Source: Acidobacteriota bacterium | Lineage (GTDB): Bacteria > Acidobacteriota > Thermoanaerobaculia > Multivoradales > JAHEKO01 | Assembly (NCBI GenBank): GCA_024638355.1 | Contig: JAHEKO010000067.1 | Location: 7,269 to 12,527 of the forward strand | Reading direction: 5' to 3' | DNA: 5,259 bases | In this document: one piece after another, positions 1 through 5,259 of the stretch | Position numbering within the stretch: the stretch's first letter is position 1 | Layout: every line of letters starts with the position of its first letter | Made by a program: the position numbers and the translations under genes | Notes under the pieces: model-generated | What the model saw: the letters and a program-made list of their open reading frames with translations, nothing else | The model's database searches: none | Told to the model about the DNA's origin: nothing

Positions 1-435
1 ACCGCCGCGGCCGGCGGCTGTCTCACCGCCTGGGGACGGTTCATGTTCCCGAACGTCCTCTACGAGCCACCGACCAGCTTCAAGGTCGGCCAGCCGACGG
101 ACTTCGCTCCGGAAACGGTGGACGAGCGCTTCGTCGAGAGCAACGGCGTGTTCATCGTCAACGATCAGGGGACGATGTACGCGCTCATCGCGATCTGCAC
201 CCACCTCGGCTGTCCACCCAACTGGCTCGAGGCGCAGAACAAGTTCAAGTGCCCCTGCCACGGCAGCGGCTACTACCGGAACGGCATCAATTTCGAGGGC
301 CCGACACCGCGGCCGCTGGAGCGCGCGGCCATTTCGATCGATCCCGACGACGGTCAGGTGCTGGTCGACAAAGCACAGAAGTTCCTCTGGGAGCGCGGCC
401 AGTGGGACGACCCGAGCTCGTACCTGACCGCCTAG
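1..435 (+). CDS. Rieske [2Fe-2S] protein of a cytochrome bc/b6f-type complex (petC/qcrA-like), 5'-partial
   Basis: The Rieske subunit takes one electron from quinol at the Qo site and passes it to a periplasmic cytochrome c. The frame is open from base 1, so the start and most of the N-terminal membrane anchor lie upstream; 144 residues are visible. Residues 1-14 (ending GRF) look like the end of the anchor, followed by the hinge region [11 protein letters not shown]. Cluster-binding box I, CTHLGC, is at residues 66-71 (nt 196-213) and box II, CPCHGS, at 84-89 (nt 250-267). These supply two Cys and two His ligands and the disulfide pair. Box II continues as G-Y, so both the Ser (89) and Tyr (91) that raise the cluster potential in bovine Rieske are present. 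GPTPRPLE (about 99-106) is the typical strand after box II. A tail of about 25 residues follows the fold. The stop is TAG at 433-435, 22 nt before the cytochrome b gene. An internal ATG at nt 43 is too late to be the start, because it would remove the anchor. Confidence 0.96.
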   Translation, partial: TAAAGGCLTAWGRFMFPNVLYEPPTSFKVGQPTDFAPETVDERFVESNGVFIVNDQGTMYALIAICTHLGCPPNWLEAQNKFKCPCHGSGYYRNGINFEGPTPRPLERAAISIDPDDGQVLVDKAQKFLWERGQWDDPSSYLTA

Positions 436-438
436 AAC

Positions 439-445
439 GGGGAAG
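439..445 (+). promoter_or_regulatory. Probable ribosome binding site for the b6-type gene (GGGGAAG)
   Basis: A purine-rich GGGGAAG lies in the short gap after the Rieske stop codon, 12 nt before the GTG at 458. The spacing is somewhat long, but this is the only Shine-Dalgarno-like element in the gap. It supports use of the non-ATG start. Confidence 0.5.
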
Positions 446-457
446 ACGCAAGCGATC

Positions 458-1243
458 GTGGAAGCGCTCAAGAATCTCCAGAAGAACATCGTGAAGTCCC
501 AGATCTGGAAGTCGATCTTCCGGGTTGGAATCCCCACCGACAATCGCAAGCGCGCGCTGGCGATGCTCGGCAACGTCTTCCTGCACCTGCACCCGATCAA
601 GGTCAAGAAGTCGGGTCTCAGGATGAGCTACACCTGGTGCATGGGCGGGACCGCGTTCTTCCTGTTCCTGGTCGAGACGATCACCGGCATCCTGCTGATG
701 TTCTACTACCGTCCGACCGTCGAGTACGCCTACTTCGACATGGTCGACCTGCGCGAGGCCGCGGCGTTCGGCATCATGCGCGAGCTCCACCGCTGGGGCG
801 CGCACGCCATGGTGATCAGCGTCTGGCTGCACATGTTCCGCGTCTTCATGACCGGCTCCTACAAGCCGCCGCGCGAGTTCAACTGGAACGTCGGGGTGAT
901 CCTCCTGGTGCTGACCCTGCTGCTGTCGTTCACCGGCTACCTGCTGCCGTGGGACCAGCTGGCGATCTGGGCGATCACCGTCGGCTCGAACATGGCGCGG
1001 GCGACGCCCCTGCTGGGCGCCGAGGGTCCGGGCGCGGCCCTCCTGCAGATCGGCGGCACCAAGCTGATTCACGTCGGCAGCGACGCCCGGTTCGGCTTGA
1101 TCGCGGGCCGGACGATCGGCAACGGCACCCTGATTCGCTTCTACGTGCTGCACTGCGTCGCGATTCCCTTCGTCGCCGCCTGCCTGATCGCCGTGCACTT
1201 CTGGCGCGTGCGCAAGGACGGCGGCATCTCGGGCCCGATGTAG
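458..1243 (+). CDS. Cytochrome b N-terminal subunit, b6 type (petB-like), GTG start
   Basis: This 261-residue diheme membrane subunit carries helices A-D of cytochrome b and forms part of the Qo and Qi sites. Heme ligands are visible: His111 and His125 in helix B (spacing n+14) and His232 and His247 in helix D (spacing n+15, the b6f pattern; mitochondrial cytochrome b has n+14). Other b6 hallmarks are FYYRPTV after helix A (82-88), GSY at 133-135, LLPWDQLA after helix C (162-169) and a C-terminal [10 protein letters not shown], which resembles the end of plant b6 (RKQGISGPL). Cys61 in WCMGG aligns with b6 Cys35, the covalent attachment site of heme ci. The loop between helices C and D is about 20 residues longer than in b6 (around 188-216). 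GTG is chosen because the first residues (MEALKNL) mirror the start of the next gene (MEAIKSI), and because the next in-frame ATG, codon 36, would delete the conserved amphipathic N-terminus. Confidence 0.95.
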   Translation: MEALKNLQKNIVKSQIWKSIFRVGIPTDNRKRALAMLGNVFLHLHPIKVKKSGLRMSYTWCMGGTAFFLFLVETITGILLMFYYRPTVEYAYFDMVDLREAAAFGIMRELHRWGAHAMVISVWLHMFRVFMTGSYKPPREFNWNVGVILLVLTLLLSFTGYLLPWDQLAIWAITVGSNMARATPLLGAEGPGAALLQIGGTKLIHVGSDARFGLIAGRTIGNGTLIRFYVLHCVAIPFVAACLIAVHFWRVRKDGGISGPM

Positions 1244-1247
1244 TCGC

Positions 1248-1254
1248 GGGAGGG
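1248..1254 (+). promoter_or_regulatory. Ribosome binding site for the subunit IV-like gene (GGGAGGG)
   Basis: GGGAGGG lies in the 16-nt gap between the TAG ending the b6-type gene and the ATG at 1260, with 5 nt of spacing. It is a strong purine-rich match to the anti-Shine-Dalgarno sequence and fixes this ATG as the start. Confidence 0.7.
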
Positions 1255-1259
1255 CGGGA

Positions 1260-2339
1260 ATGGAAGCGATCAAGAGCATCATCAACTTCCTCTCCTACCC
1301 CGAGTGGTCGTTCACCCTGTCGATCGTCCTCTTCGGGGCGGCGGTCTGGTCGAGGTGGCTGTGGACCAAGACCGGCGGCTGGGTGATGTTCGCCGTGGTC
1401 ACGATCTTCTTCGCGCTGAGCATGTTCGATCCGAACTTCTTCGTCGTCGTGGCCAAGCCCGACAACGTGCCCATCGTGATGATGATCTATCTGATCGGAT
1501 TCTTCTGGTGGTTCGCCATGTACAAGGCGCACCGCAACGACGAGCTGATGGAGTCGGGCGAGCCCACCTTCGAGAAGAGCGAATCGGAAGACCGCATTTT
1601 CACCTGGCCCGACCTGGTCTTCTCAGAGTTCATCTGCATGGTGCTGCTCACCGTCGGCATGGTGCTGTGGTCGATCCTGCTCAAGGCGCCGCTTGAGGAG
1701 CCGGCCAACACCTCGGTCGCGCCCAATCCCTCGAAGGCGCCGTGGTACTTCCTCGGGCTCCAGGAGATGCTGGTCTACTTCGACCCGTGGATGGCCGGCG
1801 TCGTCCTGCCCGGCCTGATCATCGTCGGGCTGATGGCCATCCCCTACATCGACACCAACAAGAAGGGCAACGGCTACTACACCTTCAAGGAGCGCCGGAC
1901 CGAGATCATCCTGTTCCTCTTCGGTTTCCTGATTCTCTGGTGTGAGCTGATCGTCATCGGCACCTTCCTGCGCGGCCCGAACTGGAATTTCTTCGGGCCC
2001 TACGAGTTCTGGGACATCAACAAGGTCGAGCCGCTGGTCAACGTCGATCTTTCCGAGATCATCTGGATCAAGGTGCTCGGCGTCGGGCTTCCGGGCAACT
2101 GGTTCCTGCGCGAGATCTTCGGCATCCTCTTCGCCGGCTTCTACTTCCTGGGGCTGCCGGTGCTGCTGATCAAGAGCAAGTTCGTGAACCGCTTCTACCA
2201 GAAGATGGGACCGACCCGCTATTTCGTCGGGATGACGCTCTTCCTGACGATGATGCTGATGCCGATCAAGATGTACCTGCGCTGGTTCCTGAATCTGAAG
2301 TACTTCATCCACATCCAGGAGTTCTTCCTCAACCTGTAA
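1260..2339 (+). CDS. Cytochrome b C-terminal subunit, enlarged subunit IV-like (petD-like)
   Basis: This 359-residue protein completes the Qo site with the b6-type subunit. The core resembles b6f subunit IV: helix E about 119-141, the Qo loop with APWY at 160-163 where PEWY is expected, helix F about 178-197 and helix G about 214-236, followed by RGPNW (238-242), which is common in bacterial cytochrome b C-terminal halves. Plant subunit IV is about 160 residues with three helices; here there are three more predicted helices in front (about 18-35, 41-56, 70-88) and two behind (about 286-304, 320-343), giving eight. Charges fit the positive-inside rule: R32/K37, K89-R92, K201/K202/K210-R213 and K305-K315 fall on the cytoplasmic side. 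This puts both termini and the 238-285 loop in the periplasm. There are no heme ligands, as expected. The ATG follows a strong ribosome binding site. The stop TAA shares its last base with the next start codon. Assignment to the family is secure; the role of the extra helices is unknown. Confidence 0.94.
   Translation: MEAIKSIINFLSYPEWSFTLSIVLFGAAVWSRWLWTKTGGWVMFAVVTIFFALSMFDPNFFVVVAKPDNVPIVMMIYLIGFFWWFAMYKAHRNDELMESGEPTFEKSESEDRIFTWPDLVFSEFICMVLLTVGMVLWSILLKAPLEEPANTSVAPNPSKAPWYFLGLQEMLVYFDPWMAGVVLPGLIIVGLMAIPYIDTNKKGNGYYTFKERRTEIILFLFGFLILWCELIVIGTFLRGPNWNFFGPYEFWDINKVEPLVNVDLSEIIWIKVLGVGLPGNWFLREIFGILFAGFYFLGLPVLLIKSKFVNRFYQKMGPTRYFVGMTLFLTMMLMPIKMYLRWFLNLKYFIHIQEFFLNL
1737..1748 (+). other. 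Qo-site motif APWY (variant of PEWY)
   Basis: Codons 160-163 of the subunit IV-like protein encode A-P-W-Y followed by FLGLQE. They align with the PEWY motif of the ef loop. The Trp and Tyr are kept, but the Glu implicated in quinol proton handling in ubiquinol and plastoquinol enzymes is replaced by Pro. The nearest downstream acid is Glu169. Confidence 0.85.
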
Positions 2340-2341
2340 TG
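2337..2341 (+). promoter_or_regulatory. TAATG stop/start overlap, translational coupling
   Basis: The TAA ending the subunit IV-like gene (2337-2339) shares its final A with the ATG of the multiheme gene (2339-2341). The only upstream Shine-Dalgarno-like element is AGGAG at 2317-2321, 17 nt before the ATG and far for independent initiation. Re-initiation by ribosomes finishing gene 3 is therefore likely, which would keep the two membrane subunits in proportion. Confidence 0.7.
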
Positions 2342-5259
2342 GCTGCTCCCAAGAAGACGCCGGATCGGCACTACGACTTCACCGCGCTCAACAAGTGGTT
2401 CGCCTGGAGCTCGCTGGCGCTTCTGCTGATCACGATCTGGATGGTCTTCGAGGACTATGCCAAGCCCTGGAAGCGGCTGCAGGCCGAGTTCCGCGAGCTC
2501 GAGCGGCAGCAGCTGGCCGGCGAGGCGGACGCCGAGCGTCAGCGCCTCAACCAGGAAGAGATCGCGCGACTCCAGGCCGAGATCGACGCCGAAGAGGCGC
2601 ACCTGACCGAGCAGTCGGCCGACGTCAAGGAACTGCGGCGGCGGCTGGCCGATCTCGGCGACAAGGTCTACGAGGCCGACGTCAACGCCCGCACCACCAA
2701 GTCGTTTCTCGACACCGAGCGCTACGAGTACGACGCGGCGCTCCAGACCGGCGATCCCCGGAAGGCCGAGGCGGCGCTGGCGGCCCTCGACCGGCGGCGC
2801 GAGACCTACCTGGAGAACCGCATCGCGCTCGAGTCGTACATCGAAGAGCGCGAGCTCGTGCAGGCCGAGATCGAGCGCAAGCTGGCGGGCCTCAAGGAGG
2901 CCGAGACCCGGCTGGCGGAGAAGCGCGGCGGCCTCGAAACGCTGGAGCAGCGGGTCGCGGGCCTCGGCAAGAGTCTCGACTACTTTCTGCTCAACGCGCC
3001 GCTCATGGACATGCTCGAGCCGCAGCTCCGCATCGACCAGGTCCAGCTGCCCGGCCTCTACCAGGACATCAACTTCACCTCGGTCGACCGCGTCGACCGC
3101 TGCGTCACCTGTCACGTGGCGGCGGCGCGAGCCGGCTTCGACGGCGAGGGCTGGGAAGAGCCGTTCCGCAGCCACCCGCGTCTCGACCTCTACCTCTCCT
3201 CGTCGTCGCCGCATCCCTACAACCGCTTCGGCTGCACCACCTGCCACGGCGGCCTCGACCGGGCGACCCACTTCGCGCGTGCCGGCCACAGCCCCGCGAG
3301 CGAAGAGCAGAAGAAGGAGTGGAAGAAGGAGTGGGGCTGGGCCAAGCAGAAGTACCTCGAGACGCCGATCCTGCCGGCCAAGTACACCGAGGCGGGCTGC
3401 GTCGGCTGCCACGCCGGCAACGTCTGGACCCCGGAGTCGGAGCTGCAGGACGCCGGGCGCGAGCTGATCTCGCGGATGGGCTGCTTCGCCTGCCACAAGA
3501 TCGACTACCCGGCTTTCACGGACATGCCGCGGCCGGGACCGAGCCTGGAGAAGGTCGCGTCGAAGACCAATCCCGCCTGGGCGTACAAGTGGATCGAGGC
3601 GCCCCGCGACTTTCACCCCACCACCTGGATGCCGCACTTCTTCTTCCAGGAGAACATCGTCGGCGAGCTCAACGAGGAGCGGCAGCGCGCGGAGATCAAG
3701 GCGGTCGTCGCCTACATCTGGGATCGCTCCGAGCGGATCTCCTATCCGGCGCCGCCGTCGGGCGACGCGACGCGCGGCGAGGAGCTGTTCAACAGCATCG
3801 GCTGCACCGGCTGCCACCTGCGGGACGACGAGGCGAAGCGAGACGATCTCTTCCCGCAGATCAACCGCATGCACGGGCCGAACCTGGTGCGCACCGGCTC
3901 CAAGGTCGATCCGGGGTGGCTGTTCGCCTGGCTCAAGGACCCGAAGGGCTTCAACCCCGAGACGCGCATGCCGAGCCTGCGGCTGAGCGACCGGGAGGCG
4001 GCCGACCTGGTCGCCTACCTGATGTCGAGCCGCGACCCGGAGTTCGAAGACCTGACCCTGCCCGAGGTCGACCCGGCCGTGCGCGACGAGCTGGCGCTCG
4101 GCTATCTGCAGAACACGCAGACCATCGAGCAGAGTCAGGCGACGCTCGCCGAGATGAACGATCGCGAGCGCGATGTCTACCTCGGTGGTCTGACGATCCG
4201 CAAGTACGGCTGCTTCGGCTGCCACAACCTGGCGGGCTTCGAAGACGCCAAGCCGATCGGCGTGGAGCTCACCGAGGAGGGCTCGAAGCCGGTCCACCAG
4301 TTCGACTTCGGCCACATCCACGACGTCGCGCACACCCGGCACGACTGGATCAAGACAAAGATGCTGCGGCCGCGGATCTGGGATCAGGGCAAGGAGAGCG
4401 TCAAGGACTACAACGAGCTCTACCGCATGCCGAACTTCGGCATGTCGGAGCGCGAGGCCGAGGCGGTGGTGATCAACGTGCTCGGCTTCGTCAAGGAGTC
4501 GGTGGTCACGGCGCGCCGCGCCGACCAGAGGCCCGAGTCCAACGCCCTCGCCGAAGGCCGCAAGCTGATCACGCGCCACAACTGCCAGGGCTGCCACCTC
4601 GTCGAAGGCAACGGCCACGCGATCAAGACGTCGATCACCGATCCCGGCTCGTGGCCGCCCAACCTCGCGGCCGAAGGGGCGCGGGTGCAGGGCGATTGGC
4701 TGTTCGGCTACCTCCACGACCCGAGCAGCGAGACGATGCGGCCGTGGCTCAACGTGCGCATGCCGACCTTCGGTTTCGAGGACGATCAGGTCAACACGCT
4801 GCTCACCTACTTCGCCGCGCGCGAGCAGCGCCAGGCGTTCCTCTCGGATCCGAGCCGCCCCGAGCGCCGCAACCTGGCGGTGGGCCGCGGCGTGTTCGCC
4901 ATGCTGCAGTGCGCCAAGTGCCATCCGGCGGGTCCGGTCGTCGGCGGGACGGTGAGCGCCGCCGAGTTGGCGCCGTCGCTGCTGCTGGCTCGCGAGCGCC
5001 TGCGTCACGACTGGGTGGCGGACTGGATCAAGGACCCGCTGAGCTGGGTCACCGGCACCAAGATGCCGGTCTTCTTCTCGCGCCAGGACGACGGCAGCTA
5101 CAGCTCGCCGCTCGCCCAGGGCATCGACCTGCCGATGTGGAACGGCGAGAAGGAGAGAATGCTGCGATACTTCGCATCCGAGGCGGAGCTCAAGGAGCAT
5201 CTTGCCGACGCTGAATACGTGACCGCCGCTTTGCGCGACCACATCTGGTGGGGCCTCGA
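2339..5259 (+). CDS. Membrane-anchored multiheme (at least octaheme) cytochrome c subunit with coiled-coil stalk, 3'-partial
   Basis: This is the probable periplasmic electron acceptor of the complex, in place of cytochrome c1 or f. The frame is open from the ATG at 2339 to the window end: 973 codons and no stop, so the C-terminus is missing. Residues 1-19 are basic and cytoplasmic, and 20-37 form one uncleaved membrane anchor. Residues about 45-215 are rich in E, R, A and L with heptad-like spacing, broken at TGDPR (137-141), suggesting an antiparallel helical hairpin. Eight CXXCH sites start at residues 255, 299, 354, 382, 489, 625, 749 and 858. The first three form a His-rich cluster (extra His at 279, 292, 311, 317) around SPHP and FGCTTCH, as in multiheme subunits encoded with bc complexes in Planctomycetota and Acidobacteriota. 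The last five sit in tandem class I cytochrome c-like repeats, each with a Met-Pro ligand candidate. No enzymatic domain is visible. The start is fixed by the stop/start overlap and the anchor position. The terminal acceptor is not known. Confidence 0.93.
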   Translation, partial: MAAPKKTPDRHYDFTALNKWFAWSSLALLLITIWMVFEDYAKPWKRLQAEFRELERQQLAGEADAERQRLNQEEIARLQAEIDAEEAHLTEQSADVKELRRRLADLGDKVYEADVNARTTKSFLDTERYEYDAALQTGDPRKAEAALAALDRRRETYLENRIALESYIEERELVQAEIERKLAGLKEAETRLAEKRGGLETLEQRVAGLGKSLDYFLLNAPLMDMLEPQLRIDQVQLPGLYQDINFTSVDRVDRCVTCHVAAARAGFDGEGWEEPFRSHPRLDLYLSSSSPHPYNRFGCTTCHGGLDRATHFARAGHSPASEEQKKEWKKEWGWAKQKYLETPILPAKYTEAGCVGCHAGNVWTPESELQDAGRELISRMGCFACHKIDYPAFTDMPRPGPSLEKVASKTNPAWAYKWIEAPRDFHPTTWMPHFFFQENIVGELNEERQRAEIKAVVAYIWDRSERISYPAPPSGDATRGEELFNSIGCTGCHLRDDEAKRDDLFPQINRMHGPNLVRTGSKVDPGWLFAWLKDPKGFNPETRMPSLRLSDREAADLVAYLMSSRDPEFEDLTLPEVDPAVRDELALGYLQNTQTIEQSQATLAEMNDRERDVYLGGLTIRKYGCFGCHNLAGFEDAKPIGVELTEEGSKPVHQFDFGHIHDVAHTRHDWIKTKMLRPRIWDQGKESVKDYNELYRMPNFGMSEREAEAVVINVLGFVKESVVTARRADQRPESNALAEGRKLITRHNCQGCHLVEGNGHAIKTSITDPGSWPPNLAAEGARVQGDWLFGYLHDPSSETMRPWLNVRMPTFGFEDDQVNTLLTYFAAREQRQAFLSDPSRPERRNLAVGRGVFAMLQCAKCHPAGPVVGGTVSAAELAPSLLLARERLRHDWVADWIKDPLSWVTGTKMPVFFSRQDDGSYSSPLAQGIDLPMWNGEKERMLRYFASEAELKEHLADAEYVTAALRDHIWWGL
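2471..2983 (+). other. Predicted coiled-coil helical hairpin within the multiheme subunit
   Basis: Residues about 45-215 of the multiheme protein lie between the membrane anchor and the first heme site. They contain almost no Pro or Gly, many Glu, Arg, Lys, Gln and Ala, and Leu/Ile at roughly heptad intervals. The run breaks at T-G-D-P-R (137-141), giving two helices of about 92 and 74 residues that could pack antiparallel. This is judged by eye from composition and periodicity; no coiled-coil score was computed. Confidence 0.75.
3101..3412 (+). other. Three-heme, His-rich module of the multiheme subunit
   Basis: Residues 255-358 hold CVTCH (nt 3101-3115), CTTCH (3233-3247) and CVGCH (3398-3412), spaced by 44 and 55 residues. 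There is no MP motif between them, but there are free histidines at 279, 292, 311 and 317 that could be distal ligands. Bis-His coordination, with low-potential hemes, is an inference from this. Confidence 0.8.
3311..3334 (+). repeat. Perfect 12-bp tandem duplication (two units of AAGAAGGAGTGG)
   Basis: Two identical 12-base units lie head to tail inside the multiheme gene and encode KKEW twice (residues 325-332), in the linker between the second and third heme sites. The frame is kept. It probably arose by replication slippage and lengthens a surface helix by about one turn. Confidence 0.9.
3455..5077 (+). repeat. Five tandem monoheme cytochrome c domains (protein-level repeat)
   Basis: Five diverged repeats follow one pattern: a G-R/E helix, C-x2-C-H, a loop, W-x-x-(W/Y)-(L/I)-x-(D/A)-P, then M-P-x-(F/L). 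Units start at about nt 3455 (CFACH 382, Met431), 3776 (CTGCH 489, Met544), 4187 (CFGCH 625, Met697), 4556 (CQGCH 749, Met808) and 4883 (CAKCH 858, Met909). The heme-to-Met spacing of 49-72 residues fits class I cytochromes c with His-Met coordination. The third unit is the most divergent, with extra histidines between CXXCH and Met. The DNA identity between units is low, so this is old domain duplication. Confidence 0.8.

Noticed and set aside
43..45. ATG at 43 as the start of the Rieske gene
   Set aside because: The frame stays open upstream to base 1 and encodes the end of a membrane anchor ([10 protein letters not shown]). Starting at 43 would remove the membrane-targeting region that Rieske proteins need.
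436..457. Possible terminator or promoter in the gap between the Rieske and b6-type genes
   Set aside because: The gap is only 22 nt with no inverted repeat or T-run, and it fits a simple ribosome binding spacer.
287..1285. A 332-codon minus-strand frame opposite the b6-type gene
   Set aside because: The composition is typical of an antisense shadow (Arg, Asp, His, Gln), and it overlaps a gene with all four heme-ligand histidines.
1623..2312. A 229-codon minus-strand frame opposite the subunit IV-like gene
   Set aside because: It is a highly acidic antisense image of membrane-helix codons, with no motif or plausible initiation context.
2395..5214. A 939-codon plus-strand frame overlapping the multiheme gene
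   Set aside because: It is the +2-shifted shadow of the real frame, rich in Arg, Pro, Gly and Ala with no domain. The real frame starts at 2339 and has no stop within the window.
2219..5242. A 1007-codon open frame on the minus strand opposite the multiheme gene
   Set aside because: The translation is low-complexity, rich in Arg, Leu, Val, Ala and Asp, with no recognisable domain. Long antisense frames are common opposite GC-rich genes with strong third-position GC. The plus-strand frame has eight CXXCH motifs and a coherent architecture.

Overview
The window is GC-rich, roughly two thirds G+C by eye. It is filled by one tightly packed plus-strand operon for a Rieske/cytochrome b quinol oxidase with a large multiheme cytochrome c subunit. 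No cytochrome c1 or cytochrome f gene is visible. The gene set, codon use and the sequence style of the multiheme protein suggest a deep-branching Gram-negative bacterium such as an Acidobacteriota, Planctomycetota or Desulfobacterota/Myxococcota-type lineage. That placement is an inference from family resemblance; no taxonomic marker is present.

Layout: (1) nt 1-435, a Rieske [2Fe-2S] protein whose N-terminus lies upstream of the window; (2) nt 458-1243, a b6-type cytochrome b N-terminal subunit starting at GTG; (3) nt 1260-2339, a cytochrome b C-terminal (subunit IV-like) protein, about twice the usual length because of extra membrane helices at both ends; (4) nt 2339-5259 (open at the 3' end), a membrane-anchored c-type cytochrome with a long predicted coiled coil and eight CXXCH motifs. 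Gaps are 22 nt and 16 nt, and then a 1-nt stop/start overlap (TAATG), so the genes are very probably co-transcribed and genes 3 and 4 translationally coupled. There is no gene-free stretch above 25 nt, and no RNA gene, mobile element, CRISPR array or terminator.

Working model: a quinol is oxidised at the Qo site formed by genes 2 and 3. One electron goes to the Rieske cluster and then to the periplasmic octaheme (or larger) cytochrome. The other crosses the membrane through hemes bL and bH, and possibly a third, covalently bound heme ci, suggested by a cysteine aligned with Cys35 of cytochrome b6. The features most worth a second look are the heme-ci cysteine, the APWY variant of the PEWY Qo motif, the enlarged subunit IV, and the multiheme subunit with its helical-hairpin stalk, three-heme module and five tandem monoheme domains.
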